From CAWKAV01 sp963847735 (lineage in GTDB: Bacteria > Desulfobacterota > Desulfuromonadia > Desulfuromonadales > BM103), in NCBI GenBank assembly GCA_963847735.1, contig CAWKAV010000022.1:1-64000 (forward strand): 64,000 bases of DNA, given 5' to 3'. This document shows, in pieces, positions 29,143-40,501 of the stretch. Position 1 is the stretch's first letter; every line of letters begins with the position of its first letter. A program made the position numbers and the translations under genes. A model generated the notes under the pieces. The model saw only the letters and a list, made by a program, of their open reading frames with translations. It had not been told where the DNA came from and searched no databases.

Positions 29143-29893
29143 TGTCGTCGATTTTCCCGGCCAGCTGACAACGTTCATCCTCGACGCGATCGATTTCGCT
29201 GAGCAGGCCGCGCAGGATGCGTATTTCACGATCGTCAAGGGCTGCCCGACCGAGCATCTGGCGGTAGGAACGCATAATATGCTCGGGATTTTGGGGATTC
29301 AGGTAACGGATTCTGAGCAGGGTTTCGCGCATGTGAGCAAACAGAATTTCCAGCTGCGAGACCGTCGCCAGGCGCCGCCCTCCCTGGCCTTTACCGCACG
29401 CTTCGCCATACTGACGTGCGACCTCGTACAGGCAGATAACCACAGATTGGGCCAAGTTCATCGATGCAATACTGCCGCCGGTAGGGATCGTAATCAGGCG
29501 TTGGCAGAGGTCCAGTTCTTCAGTCTTCAAGCCCTTGTCTTCGCGTCCGAACACCATGGCGACCCGGCCTGTATCGAGCAGGGGCAGCAGTTCGGCTGCA
29601 GCGCGGTCAGGGTGATGGAAATCGACCCGGTACTTGCCAAAACGTCGCGTGGTTGCATAGGCATAGTGACAATCGTTGAGCGCCGTCTGCAGGTCAGGAT
29701 AAAGAGTCGCCTGTTCCAGCAGAACGCTGGCCTTGACCGCCATTTTGCGGGCTTCCTCGTGCAGGTGATCAACTTGAGGGGTCACCAGACGCAGATTGGT
29801 CACACCAAAGTTCGCCATGGCACGTGCTACGGAACCAATGTTCCGCTCGCCGCGCGACTCCACCAGAACAACGCTGAGATTTTCAAGATTCAT
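29135..29893 (-). CDS. trmJ: TrmJ-like tRNA 2'-O-methyltransferase (SPOUT family)
   Basis: This 252-aa SPOUT enzyme probably methylates the 2'-OH of the nucleotide at position 32 of tRNA. N-terminal text is VVLVESRGERNIGSVARAM with the substrate arginine. The SAM-binding knot is formed by VAMVFGREDKGL, ITIPTGGSIASMNLAQSV. A C-terminal helical extension of about 80 residues is typical of TrmJ and not of TrmL. The assignment of modification site is by family only. Confidence 0.88.
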   Translation of the reverse strand: MNLENLSVVLVESRGERNIGSVARAMANFGVTNLRLVTPQVDHLHEEARKMAVKASVLLEQATLYPDLQTALNDCHYAYATTRRFGKYRVDFHHPDRAAAELLPLLDTGRVAMVFGREDKGLKTEELDLCQRLITIPTGGSIASMNLAQSVVICLYEVARQYGEACGKGQGGRRLATVSQLEILFAHMRETLLRIRYLNPQNPEHIMRSYRQMLGRAALDDREIRILRGLLSEIDRVEDERCQLAGKIDDND

Positions 29894-29906
29894 AGTATAT
29901 CCATTA

Positions 29907-29935
29907 GGGGACAGCCCTCTACGGGGTCAGTCCCT
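29907..29935. repeat. REP-like GC-rich element
   Basis: The sequence GGGGACAGCCCTCTACGGGG followed by TCAGTCCCT lies between rsmE and trmJ, and carries the imperfect half-sites GGGGACAG and CAGTCCCT. It matches the type of short palindrome often found scattered in proteobacterial genomes. A related copy is at 15578-15606. Confidence 0.5.
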
Positions 29936-30679
29936 AGGACAAATCACCTAGGTAACTCTGAACCAGGGCAGTGGCAACGATGGACGCTGTTTCGGTGCGC
30001 AGGATACGTGGTCCGAGGCTGACAGGGAGAAAAGCTTCTGCCTGGGCCTGTATCACCTCCTCTGCAGAAAAACCCCCTTCAGGGCCGATCAGTAAAGCGA
30101 CACTTTGCGGTTTGAACGAGCCGAAGGCTTCCTTGATCGTCCAGGTTGCATCCCCTTCATAAAGCATCAATTTCAGCTCAGCCGAACCAGCATGGTCAAG
30201 AGCTTCAGAAAAAGTATGCACAGGCATGAGTTCCGGCAACATGGCGCGACGACACTGGCGGGCCGCCCTGTTGATCACGTCCGGCCAGCGATGCGACTTT
30301 TTCTGCCGCGAGTCCCGCTCCTCGAGAGTCGTAGAGTGCCGGGATTCGAGCGGCACGATACGCGTCACGCCGAGTTCAGTCAACTTCTGCAGGACCAGCT
30401 CGAAACGCTCCTTGTTCGGCAACGACTGGTAAACTTCAATCCGCAACGGGCTTTCGACATGTGCCATCAGACGTTGAAACGGCACACATGCCGGGCACTT
30501 GGGATCGAGAGAGGTGATGCGTGCCCGATAGGCCGTCGCTTCCGGATCGAGGACTGTCAACGTTTCACCGGCTCTGGCCTGCCAGGAAGAAAGAGCGAGC
30601 AGAGCCTCCGGCGACAAACCGGTTTCAGCTTCAAGTCTCGGCACATGACCCAACCTGATCAGGCTGGCCGGACCACCAT
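29934..30679 (-). CDS. rsmE: 16S rRNA (uracil(1498)-N3)-methyltransferase
   Basis: This SPOUT methyltransferase (about 245 aa) modifies U1498 of 16S rRNA. Family text includes LQKLTELGVTRIVPLESRHS, RAARQCRRAMLPEL, LLIGPEGGFSAEEV and RILRTETASIVAT. The N-terminus is uncertain. The open frame runs upstream through 25-50 unrelated residues. An ATG at 30679 overlaps the holC stop as TAATG and would give MVVRPA, which looks like the family start, but it needs a one-base frameshift near 30660 to reach SLIRLGHVPR. I prefer this start. Otherwise it begins at 30707, inside the holC end. Confidence 0.88.
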
Positions 30680-31098
30680 TATTGACGCAGGACAGGGGCG
30701 AGCCCATCTTCGCGATATCTCCTGAAACGTTCGCGCGACTCTTCCAGGCGCGTTTCATCTGATGAATCAACGAAGTCAATCACATGTTTGAAATGTCTGA
30801 GGAATTCCACGCTGCACGGGTGGCCGAGCAACAGGACTTCAGCGCCGTTCGGATTTTCTTCCACACACACAATGACCACCGGCTCATCATGACATTCCAC
30901 TGAGCCGTTGTCATAGGCATGCGGTATAAAAGCACTCTTCTTCCACGTCCACATAAACTGGTCGAGAGTCACGCCCTGGTTGTCGTCCTGAACCATCACC
31001 AGGACACGTTGACCGGCCAGAAAAAACTCTTCGGCGAGCCCACAGAGGATCGCTGCCCGTTCCGGTCGATTCAGCTTGATAAACTCAACGCGCGTCAA
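30679..31098 (-). CDS. holC: DNA polymerase III subunit chi
   Basis: Chi (139 aa) links the clamp loader to single-stranded DNA-binding protein. Family text is LDQFMWTWKKSAFIPHA and DEPVVIVC, with the C-terminal FRRYREDGLAPVL. The start is TTG, supported by AGGAG seven bases upstream; no ATG is near. It precedes rsmE with a one-base overlap. Confidence 0.85.
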   Translation of the reverse strand: MTRVEFIKLNRPERAAILCGLAEEFFLAGQRVLVMVQDDNQGVTLDQFMWTWKKSAFIPHAYDNGSVECHDEPVVIVCVEENPNGAEVLLLGHPCSVEFLRHFKHVIDFVDSSDETRLEESRERFRRYREDGLAPVLRQ

Positions 31099-31206
31099 CT
31101 TGATGCTCCTGCTGTACCGTCAGAACCAGCGTGAACCTATAAATGCACAAAATGAGGAGGACTCATCGACCCTCCTCACAAGAAGCAGAAACATATTTGC
31201 CGCCAG

Positions 31207-32421
31207 CTACGGTAGCGTGCCCTTGACCAGTATCTCCATCAATCGGTGGCCCGGATCAACAACGATGCCCGAGGCCCTGGCGGCAGATTCGGAGTACTCT
31301 GCGGCGGGATTTTGCGAAGTATACTCGCTGCCTGAGCCGGCGAGCACGAAAGGCACCGGATCCTTGGTATGCGTCATCCTGGCAACCGGCGTCGGGTGGT
31401 CGGGCAGGAGCAGCACGCGATAGTCGCCCAGTGCACCGATACCATTCATGACCGTGCCGACCACATCTTTGTCAAAACGCTCAATCGCCTCAATCTTGTC
31501 AGTCAGACTGCCACTGTGGGCGGCTTCATCCGGGGCCTCGACATGCAGGTAAACAAAATCCCTGCTCTGCAGCGCCTGCAGGGCGGCCTCGGCTTTTCCC
31601 AGGTAGTTGGTATCCAGATAACCGGTTGCACCCGCTACATTGATGACGTCGAGGCCGGCATAGATGCCAATTCCCTTGATCAAATCGACGGCAGAGATGA
31701 CGCACCCTTTCAAGTTGAATTTATCCCGCAGGGTCGGCATGTGCGGACGACGCCCCTGGCCCCAGAGCCAGATCGAGTTGGCGGGATGTTTGCCTGCATT
31801 CTCACGCCGGACATTGACAGGATGGCGCTTAAAGAGCAGTTGTGCTGCATTGGTAATCTGCATCAGCGGCATGGTTGCCTCTGTGCGCAGGACGTGGTTC
31901 CGCAGGCTCTTGCCCGTCAAATCGTGCGGTGGCGCCACGTTAAAATCATCCCGCCCTCCCCGCCAGACCATCAGGTGCCGGTAAGAGACGCCGGGATAAA
32001 ATTGGAATTCCTCGTCACCCAACTCTGCCTGCAGGCATTCGATCAGTTCACGGGCTTCCGACGTCGAAATGTGTCCGGCCGCGAAGTCCTGCATATACAT
32101 GTCGCCGCCGGCCAGTCCAAGCGTTACCAGGTTGAGACGAAATGCCACATCATCCGGGCCAAGCTCTACACCCATGCTGGCGGCTTCCAAAGGCGAGCGT
32201 CCGGTGTAACAGCTGGCAGGGTCGTAGCCGAAGACAGACAGGTTGGCCACATCGGAACCTGGGTGGAATTGTTTGGGAACCGTCTCGGCCAGTCCAATCG
32301 TCCCCTGGCCGGCAAGTCTGTCCATGTTAGGCGTGTTGGCCGCCTGCAGGGGCGTCTTGCCGCCAAGTTCTGCAATCGGTTCGTCGGCCATCCCATCGCC
32401 GAGTAAGATAATGTATTTCAT
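31207..32421 (-). CDS. apgM: 2,3-bisphosphoglycerate-independent phosphoglycerate mutase, ApgM type
   Basis: This 404-aa alkaline-phosphatase-superfamily enzyme interconverts 3- and 2-phosphoglycerate in glycolysis and gluconeogenesis. The metal and phosphorylation motifs are MKYIILLGDGMAD at the start, NMDRLAGQGTIGL, GRSPLEAASMGVEL and VYLHVEAPDEAAHSG. The C-terminal LLLPDHPTPVARMTHTKDPV completes the metal site. The ATG at 32421 is chosen because the family begins MKY. It differs from the larger GpmI type. Confidence 0.93.
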   Translation of the reverse strand: MKYIILLGDGMADEPIAELGGKTPLQAANTPNMDRLAGQGTIGLAETVPKQFHPGSDVANLSVFGYDPASCYTGRSPLEAASMGVELGPDDVAFRLNLVTLGLAGGDMYMQDFAAGHISTSEARELIECLQAELGDEEFQFYPGVSYRHLMVWRGGRDDFNVAPPHDLTGKSLRNHVLRTEATMPLMQITNAAQLLFKRHPVNVRRENAGKHPANSIWLWGQGRRPHMPTLRDKFNLKGCVISAVDLIKGIGIYAGLDVINVAGATGYLDTNYLGKAEAALQALQSRDFVYLHVEAPDEAAHSGSLTDKIEAIERFDKDVVGTVMNGIGALGDYRVLLLPDHPTPVARMTHTKDPVPFVLAGSGSEYTSQNPAAEYSESAARASGIVVDPGHRLMEILVKGTLP

Positions 32422-32494
32422 GGTTTCCTGTAAAAAGTTAATGGTAATCCGCATCCATGATCGGTTATTGACAACGGTTTACGGATCACTGTTT

Positions 32495-33382
32495 CTATCC
32501 CCTGGGATGATGCTCGGCATGCAACTGCCTTAATCGTTCACGGGTGACATGAGTATAAATCTGGGTTGTCGAAATATCGGCATGGCCGAGCATCGCCTGC
32601 ACAGATCGTAAATCGGCACCGTTTTCAAGCAGGTGCGTGGCAAAAGAATGCCGCATGATGTGCGGTGTAATGTTCTGCCTGATGCCTGCCTGCCGGGCGC
32701 GGCGCTTAATAATCTTCCAGAAGCCCTGACGTGTCAAGCCTTCACCGGACCGGTTCAAAAACAGGTATTGCGATCCCTGCTCCTTATCGAGACCGGGCCG
32801 GCCGGAATGCAGATAATCGCGCAGGGAAGCAATCGCAGTCTCGCCCAGGGGCACAATGCGCTGCTTGCTGCGCTTGCCGAAAGCTGATAGGTAGCCGACG
32901 TCCAGCTGCAGGTCCCCCAGCTTGAGCGAGACCAGTTCGGAAACGCGCAAACCGGTTGCATAGATTATTTCCAGCATGGCTCGGTCACGCCTGGCTAATG
33001 GAGTATCTCCCTTGGGACTGGCCAGCAGATGGTCGACGTCAAATGGTGACAATGTATGCGGCAGGGCAGTCAGGCTTTTCGGCGAGACGACCTGATCGGT
33101 CGGGTTATCGGCTGCAATCTTCTCCCTGACCAGGAACTTGTGAAAGGTCCTCAGTGCGGCCAGGCTGCGCGCTCTGCTCCTGGCTGACAACCCCGACTTC
33201 TTGAGATCACTGAGAAAGCGAAGCACGACCGCCGGACTGATACTGTCAAGATCCGCAACCTGCTGCTTCTCAAGGTACTCAAGGTAGCGCGCCAGGTCCC
33301 GCCCGTAAGCGTCAAGCGTGTTGCGGGCCAGCCCGCGCTCGACAGCCAGATAGTTCAGGTAATGGTCAAGGTAATGGTTCAT
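32495..33382 (-). CDS. xerD: Tyrosine recombinase, XerC/XerD family
   Basis: This 295-aa site-specific recombinase resembles the XerC/XerD pair, which resolves chromosome dimers at dif. The SAM-like N-terminal core-binding domain is followed by the catalytic domain with TGLRVSELVSLKLGD (R), HIMRHSFATHLLENGADLR (HxxR), LGHADISTTQIYTHV (H and the tyrosine nucleophile). Length and ending match Xer proteins and not phage integrases. Whether it is XerC or XerD cannot be settled from sequence alone; neighbours glnD and apgM fit a chromosomal gene. Confidence 0.88.
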   Translation of the reverse strand: MNHYLDHYLNYLAVERGLARNTLDAYGRDLARYLEYLEKQQVADLDSISPAVVLRFLSDLKKSGLSARSRARSLAALRTFHKFLVREKIAADNPTDQVVSPKSLTALPHTLSPFDVDHLLASPKGDTPLARRDRAMLEIIYATGLRVSELVSLKLGDLQLDVGYLSAFGKRSKQRIVPLGETAIASLRDYLHSGRPGLDKEQGSQYLFLNRSGEGLTRQGFWKIIKRRARQAGIRQNITPHIMRHSFATHLLENGADLRSVQAMLGHADISTTQIYTHVTRERLRQLHAEHHPRG

Positions 33383-33403
33383 AAAAATCTGTAATAGAAG
33401 CTA

Positions 33404-36108
33404 TTATTCTTCCATGCACCTCAGAAGCGCCTGACGAATATCCTCAAGTTTGGCCGCGTCGCCAATTTTCTGACCAAAGATATCCTTGACATAAAAGGTG
33501 TCTGCGGCCTGGTCGACCTTGGTGGAGATCTTTGCGACATGGATGTAGAGCCCCAGCTCTGACAGTGTCCTGGTGATCCTGTAGAGCAAACCGACCTTGT
33601 CGTGCGCAAACAGATCGATCACGGTATGTTCCCTGGACACATCACAGTCAAATTCGACACGGTTGGGGAAACGCGGCACTTTCTGACCGGGCAGGCCGCT
33701 CCCTTTCTGCCGCTTCTTGACCAGGCTGGCGACCTTGACCCGCCCTTCGAGAACAGCAGTCAGGTCGGTCTTGACCTTCTGCCATTTGGCAGGATCATCG
33801 ATGATGCCGCCTATCGATTTGTTGACATGCAGGATATCCAGGGCAAAACCATTACTGCGGGTATAGATCTGTGCGCCAAGGATATTGATTCCGTTGCCGG
33901 CCATGACTCCGGTGATCATGCTGAAGAGACCCGGCACGTCAAGGGTTGAAATCGTAACGCTGGTGTATTCTGAATTGACATCGTGAATCACCTGCATGGC
34001 AACGGTTTCATCACCGCGCGACAGCTCAAGCGCGACATGATCCTTGATTTCCCAGGAACGGTGAGTCAACAGGTAACGCAGGCTCATTGAGCGCAGGCGA
34101 TCCTTGACTTGTTCTCTCTTCGAATTCACCCTTCAGGGCTTCAAGAACCTTGCGTTTGCGGTTAACGCACCCGTTCGGAACGCAGCCCGCTCATAAAATT
34201 GCCGCGCTCGAGAACTTCGTAGGTCTTCTCGTAAAGCTCCTGGAGCAGATGCCCTTTCCACTCGGACCAGACGTCAGGGCCAACGGCCTTAAGGTCGGCG
34301 AAGGTCAGCATATAAAGCATTTTCAGGGTTTCGAGCATACCCATGGTGTTGGCAAAATCCTGGATCAGACGGATGTCATTCAGGTCGCGGCGCTGGGAGA
34401 TGTGTGCCATGTCGAGATGATGACGTACCAGAAACTCGAGACGCTGGCTGTCTTCCTTGGACAGATTCAGGCGACGGGCGATCTTGGGCATCATATCCGC
34501 GCCCTTGTTGGAATGATCCTTGCCCTTCACCTTTGCCTATGTCGTGGAAAGAGCACCGCCAGGACGACCAGTTCCGGCTTGCCGATGTCGGCGGCAACCT
34601 GGCTCAGCAGCGGCCTGGACTCACGGTAGCCACCTGACCAGAGCTTTTCAATTTCTGCAACGGCAAAGATCGAGTGAATGTCGACCGTGTAAACATGGTA
34701 GGCATCATGCTGGACTTTACAGTAAATCCTTTTGAACTCGGGGATGTACCTGTTCAAAAAAGCCAAGTGATGCATGTCGCGCAGGCTCTGAGCAACGCCC
34801 GTGGGACCGCGCATGATTTCCAGAAACATTTCGGAGATTTCACGGTTGCGGCGAAAACCATCATTGACCAGGGTCAGGTTATCACGAATCTGGCCTTTGA
34901 CGTCGGCGCTCAAGGCAAGGTTGTTCTGCTTGGCGAGCAGAAAGGCCTGCATCATCGCTTCGGGACGATTGGCAAAGAGCTGTTTACGAGCGGCTTTCAA
35001 CTCGCCGCGGTAGCTGAAGAAATCGTCGCCCAGACTGCGCCGGCCCAGATAACCGAACAATCCCTTGGATGGATCCTTGTCCTTGAACGCGCGTAAGATC
35101 AGGCTTGACGCCAGATGCTCGGTCTGGTGGCCTGGGCATAGTAGTCCTGCATGAACTGTTCTACGGAGAGCGCTGTTTTGCTGTCCTTGTAGCCAAGAAA
35201 AGCGGCAATCTGCACCTGCTTTCGTACTGGATCTGGTCGGTTTTACGCTTGGACTGAAAATGCAGTTCATTGCGGATCCGCCAGAGATAATCATAAGCCG
35301 CCTCAATATCCTGCAATTCCTGACTCAGTAGATGACCCCTTTTTTCAGGAGATCGCGCAATCCGTTGGCCTTGAATTTGACACGAGCCATCCAGATCGCT
35401 GTATGCAGGTCGCGCAGGCCACCCTCGCCTTCCTTGATATTCGGTTCGAGCATATAGACCGATGAGCCATATTTGACCAGCCGTGGTTTATGCTCTTCGT
35501 ACTTGTGCCTTCAGAAACTGCTGACTGTTGCGACTCAGCAGAGGCTGCGCAACCAACCGATTCAAACTCATGAAAGAGCACTTCATCACCGGCCAGAAAG
35601 CGTGTATCCAGCAGCGCCGTACGAATCGTAATGTCCTGTTGGGCCAGCGTCAGGCAGTCGGATGAAGTTCGCACACTGTAGCCGACATCAAGGTTGAGAT
35701 CCCACAGCAGGTAGAGAACCCGCTCAGCAATCTTTTCAGCCAGGTCCTTGTTCTGATCACTGCAGTAGAACATCACGTCAATGTCAGAAAGCGGATTCAG
35801 TTCGGCACGGCCATAACCACCGAGGGCAATGACTGCAGAACACACCTTGCCTGAGGTGGGAAAATCTGCCGACGCACATTGATAAAGGTTGCGAATGAGT
35901 TCATCGGCCATGGCCGTAATGCATGTCGACAACTTCACGGCCACTACCGCCGGCCTTATGCATTTCATGACAAAGATAGCGATGATGATCGAGGTATTGG
36001 CGTGCCGCATCCAGCAGAAAGGAGCGCCTCTCTTCAAAAGGGACATCCCCGGCCATCATCAGTTCGGTGGCAAAAAAATCGGTATGAGTCTCCGGTGTCT
36101 TTAATCAT
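33404..36108 (-). CDS. glnD: PII uridylyltransferase/uridylyl-removing enzyme GlnD, several frameshifts
   Basis: GlnD (about 900 aa) adds or removes UMP on PII proteins in response to glutamine. The nucleotidyltransferase motif GGYGRAELNPLSDIDVMF lies near the N-terminus, then EPNIKEGEGGLRDLHTAIW, an HD domain (VLAVLF then HDIGKGEG, RHHLDMAHISQRRD) and two C-terminal ACT domains (TVIDLFAHDKVGLLYRITR). The ATG at 36108 directly follows the amidase stop. Frameshifts occur near 36076 (a T7 run), 35910, 35560, 35500, 35310, 35240, 35120, 34528 and 34150. The run of indels, several at homopolymers, suggests sequencing error. Confidence 0.9.
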
Positions 36109-37871
36109 TTAATTGGCCGCTATAAGCTTGTTGTTGATTGCATAATTCTTGATTGCCATGGCAATCGCTTCGGCCGCGGATTTATGAAAAGCACTGCTCG
36201 TCAGGCGCTTCTCTTCACGGGGGTTGACTGATAAAGGCGGTTTCCACCAGAACCGAAGGCATTGTGGCGCCGAGCAGCACGTAGAAAGGGCCCTGGCGGA
36301 CGCCAAGATCACGGACATCACTGTATTTCTTGCTGATTCGCTGCACCAGGCTCTCCTGAATCTCGGTCGCCAGGCGGCTCGATTCATTGATCTTGGCATT
36401 CGCCATCAGGTCAAACAGAATCAGTTCGAGATCTGAAACCTGCTTGAGCGACGTGCCATTCTCACGGGCAGCAACAGCGGCAGCTTTATCGTTTTTGGAG
36501 AAGTTAAGATAGTAGGTTTCTATACCGTAGGCCTCGCGGCTCTTGTTGGCGTTGGCATGCAGCGAAATAAACAGGTCGGCCCCGACCTTGTTGGCAATAG
36601 CGGTGCGCTCTTCGAGCGGCAGGTAAACATCTTTGCTGCGAGTCAGGATAACCTCGCAACCGATTTGTCGTGTCAGCTCTTTGGCCAGTTCCTTGGCCAG
36701 TTTGAGAGTCACGGTCTTTCTCGTAGACACCAGATCGGACCGACAGCTCCCGGGTCCTTGCCGCCGTGGCCGGCATCGACAACGATGCGACGCAAGGTGG
36801 TTGCCGCCGGGACATTTGGAATGTGCAGCGGCGGCTGATCCTTGGGTGCATCCTTGAGAACTTTGGCAATAGCGTCGTTAGCCGACTCAGGCAGCGTGGC
36901 AATTTCAGTTTGCCGTTGTTTCAGTTCAGGCGTCTTTGTCTCCGGCTATGTCTATGACAATGCGCCAGGGATCATTCAAGGGGAAGACCTTGTAATCACC
37001 GATACTGTCGAGATCCAGAACAACGCGAACCGTATCAGACTGCGGAAGACCGGTGCGAATCTGGCGCAGCAGCCCGTCACCAACGATGGTTGGCTCGCGC
37101 AAACCATCATCCAGACCGGTCTTTTCAATATCGACGTAGAGGCGCGGATGGTTGCCCTCTTCTGGATCGGGTTCAAGAAAATGGGTCGAGAAGCTGGTTT
37201 CAGTGGACACATCCAGCACGATCCGGGTATAGCCGGGATTGGACCAATAGCGAACCGCAGTCAGGTGACCACCACCGGCAGGTTCAACGGACAGTGACGG
37301 CGAGCGGTTGCGAAGATTGCGCCGCTTTCTTGGCGATTTCTTTAACGGCAGGCATTTCCGGGGGCGGTGCGTACTCCGCAAGCGCCTTCAACCTGGGCTT
37401 GGCAAGCCTGGCCATATCCCCGTCTGGCAAGTTGCTGACCAGCCGCTGATATGCGAGGAAAGCACGCTGTTTGTCATCGAGAACTTCCTCGAGGAGACGT
37501 CCAGCCTGCATCAGGGCATCGTCGGCGAGAGTGCTGTCCGGGTAGCTCTCCGCCATCCGTTCAAAAAGCTCGACCGCACGCTCTGCGTCCGGCGTGATCC
37601 GGCTGATGGTATAGAGACCCGATATCGTCTTGCCGCACATGTAAAGGGCATCAGCACCGCGTTTTGTCCTGGGGAAACGTTCATGCACCGATTCGAATTG
37701 TTTAAAAATGCGCTCCCACTGATCACGATACATCTGCTTGCGCGATGAGTTCTGCAGTTGGGAATAGCTGTCGCGTGCTTTCTGGTAAGCCTGATCTGCG
37801 CTATCTGCAAGAACAACGGATGGCAACAGCAGGCAGAGCATAACCCCTATACTAACAATAATTCGATTCAT
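36109..37871 (-). CDS. N-acetylmuramoyl-L-alanine amidase with N-terminal repeat domain and AMIN, four frameshifts
   Basis: This periplasmic protein of about 587 aa cleaves the amide between N-acetylmuramic acid and the peptide stem, aiding daughter-cell separation. A signal peptide (MNRIIVSIGVMLCLLLPSVVLA) is followed by a TPR-like helical domain (about residues 25-190), an AMIN domain (RYWSNPGYTRIVLDVS) and an Amidase_3 domain with IVVDAGHGGKDPGAVG, SLHANAN and SVLVETAFIS zinc and catalytic residues. The frame breaks near 37300, 36930, 36725 and 36225. The ATG at 37871 lies a few bases after the mutS stop. Confidence 0.87.
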
Positions 37872-37876
37872 GGCAT

Positions 37877-40487
37877 TCAAAGCATCTTCTTCAGTTCGTC
37901 GAGCAGGTTGAGCGCCTCAAGCGGAGTCAGAACCGAAACGTCCATCTCCTCGAGGCGCTGCCTGACTGGGTCGGGCTGTTCAAACAGACCAAGCTGCGGA
38001 GAGCTGGCGACCTTGCCGGCATGTCTGGTGCGCGCCAGGCGTGGTGCGCCCGCTTCATACTCTCCGGATTCCAGGTTGCGCAGAACCTCCCTTGGCCCGC
38101 TCTATGACGGCAGCCGGCAGGCCGGCCAGGCGTGCAACCTGGATACCGTATGAATGACTGGCGCCGCCCTTGACGATACGGCGCAGAAAAATAATCTGGT
38201 CGTTCCATTCCTTGACCGCGACATTGAAATTTTTCACCCGTTCCCGGGTCTGGGCCAAGTCGGTCAGTTCGTGGTAGTGAGTGGCAAACAGAGTCTTGGC
38301 TGCAACCCTGGCATTATCATGCAAATATTCAGCCACCGCCCAGGCGATGCTGACGCCGTCAAAGGTTGAGGTGCCGCGACCGATCTCGTCCAGCACGATC
38401 AGGCTGCGGGGCGTCGCATGATTAAGGATATTGGCGGCTTCCGTCATCTCGACCATGAAGGTCGATTGGCCCCGGGCCAGGTTGTCACTGGCCCCGACCC
38501 TGGTAAAAATTCGATCGACAACACCGATGTGTGCCTTTTTTGCAGGCACCATGCTGCCCATCTGCGCCATCAACACCAGCAGGGCGATCTGGCGCATAAA
38601 GGTCGACTTGCCCGCCATGTTCGGGCCGGTAATAATCAGAATCTGACTCTCAACCGTATCCATGTGGACATCGTTGGCGACAAAACGTTCGCCAAGGGTC
38701 ATGGTTTCGATGACCGGATGACGCCCTTCCTCGATCAGCAGCTCAGTCGATTCGTCCATCGCCGGCAGGCAGTAGTTGCGTTCGTGGGCCAGGTCGGCCA
38801 GCCCCAGCAGGACATCGAGAACCGCCACCCGGTCGGCTGTCGCCTGGATACGCTGCCCCTGCCGGGCGACCTGCCGCCGCACGTCCTGAAACAGGTCATA
38901 CTCGATCTCGACCACCCGATCCTCGGCACCGAGAACTTTTTCCTCGTACTCCTTCAGGGTCGGGGTAATGTAGCGTTCGGCGTTGGCCAGCGTCTGTTTG
39001 CGCTGATAGTCTTCCGGAACACGATCCAGGTGCGACCGGGTCACTTCAATGTAATAACCGAACACCCTGTTGTAGCGAACCTTGAGCGACGAAATTCCGG
39101 TGCGCTCCTTTTCTTCCTGCTCCAGCCGGGCAATCCAGCCCTTGCCTTCGCGACTGATGCTGCGCAGTTCATCCAGTTCGGCGTGATAGCCCTCACGGAT
39201 CAAGCCACCCTCGCGCATCACGAAGGGGGGATCATCGACAATGGCCTTCGCGATCAACTCGACCATATCCGGCAAGGGGTCCAGGTTATCGCGCAACATA
39301 GCCAGCAGGGGGCTTTCCAGCTGCCCGAGCAGGGCGATCATCTGCGGCAGCTTCTGCAACGAAATTCGCAGCGCGGCCAGATCCTTGGCATTGCCGGTTG
39401 CCATGGCAATCCGTCCATTGAGCCGCTCGAGGTCATAAACATCATCCAGATGCCTGGCGCAGATCGTCACGACAGAGACTTTGACGGACAAATTCCTCGA
39501 CCGCGCAGTGACGCTCTCTGATACGCGCCAGATCGACCAGGGGATGGGTCATCCAGTGACGCAGCTTGCGTGCACCCATGGCCGTTACGGTGCGATCCAT
39601 GACCCCGAGCAATGAACCGCGTCGGCCACCATCGTGCAGCGTTTCAGTCAGCTCCAGGTTGCGACGGGTAAAATCGTCGAGGACCATGTGATCGCGCACA
39701 TGGTAGGTCTGCAGCGTCTGCAGGTGGGAAGCGGCACCCTTCTGGGTTTCTTCCAGATAGTACAGGACCATGCCGGCGGCCTGGATGGCACCCGGCATAT
39801 CATGGCAGCCAAAGCTTTCCAGGGAACTGCCCGGGAAGAACTCCAGCAGCACCTGGCAGGCGCGGTCTTCGGCCGCGGTCCAATCCGGCAGACGGTTGAC
39901 AATCCGCCCCTGCAGGGCCGTCTGCAGGGCGTCGATCAGGCCATCTCCGGCTCCGCCCTCGGCAACCAGGACTTCGGCCGGATCCCTGGAGATGATTTCA
40001 CCGGCGGTACTGACCGGATCTGGAAGTTCGGTGACCCGGAATTCTCCGGTTGTAATATCGACATAAGCAACGCCGTAACGCATTCGCCGGAGGGCATCAG
40101 CGCCATCAGGTAATTGTTGCGGCGCGGATCGAGTGTGTCGGTATCGACGACCAGGCCGGGAGTGACGACCCTGACAACGGCACGTTTGACGATACCCTTG
40201 GCAGTCTTGGGATCTTCAACCTGTTCGCAGATTGCGACATTGTGACCGTGCTGGACGAGCTTGGCGATATAAGGCTGGCAACTGTGAAAGGGAATGCCGC
40301 AGAGTGGGATTTCTTCGGCAGCCCCCTTGTTGCGCGAGGTCAGCGTAATATCGAGGACCCGCGACGCGACCACGGCATCCTCCATGAACATTTCGTAAAA
40401 ATCACCCAGGCGGAAAAACAGGATCGCATCCGGATAATCGGCCTTGATCTCCAGATACTGCTGCATCATGGGTGTTGTTTTGGCCAT
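37877..40487 (-). CDS. mutS: DNA mismatch repair protein MutS, three frameshifts
   Basis: MutS (about 870 aa) recognises mismatches and short loops. The mismatch-binding domain has FFRLGDFYEMF (Phe-X-Glu motif). Walker A is TGPNMAGKSTFMRQ and the ABC signature includes DNLARGQSTFMVEM; Walker B is LIVLDEIGRGTSTFDG. The tail ends NLLDELKKML, where the family usually binds the clamp. The frame breaks near 40083, 39480 and 38085; between those points the sequence reads normally. Loss would give a mutator strain, but with neighbouring genes equally broken, sequencing error is likelier. Confidence 0.93.
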
Positions 40488-40501
40488 TTCGCAATTGTCC
40501 T

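Noticed and set aside
31369..32406. A 345-codon plus-strand frame inside apgM
   Set aside because: Antisense shadow of an intact phosphoglycerate mutase gene.
38418..39521. A 367-codon plus-strand frame inside mutS
   Set aside because: Antisense shadow of MutS, whose motifs are clear on the minus strand.
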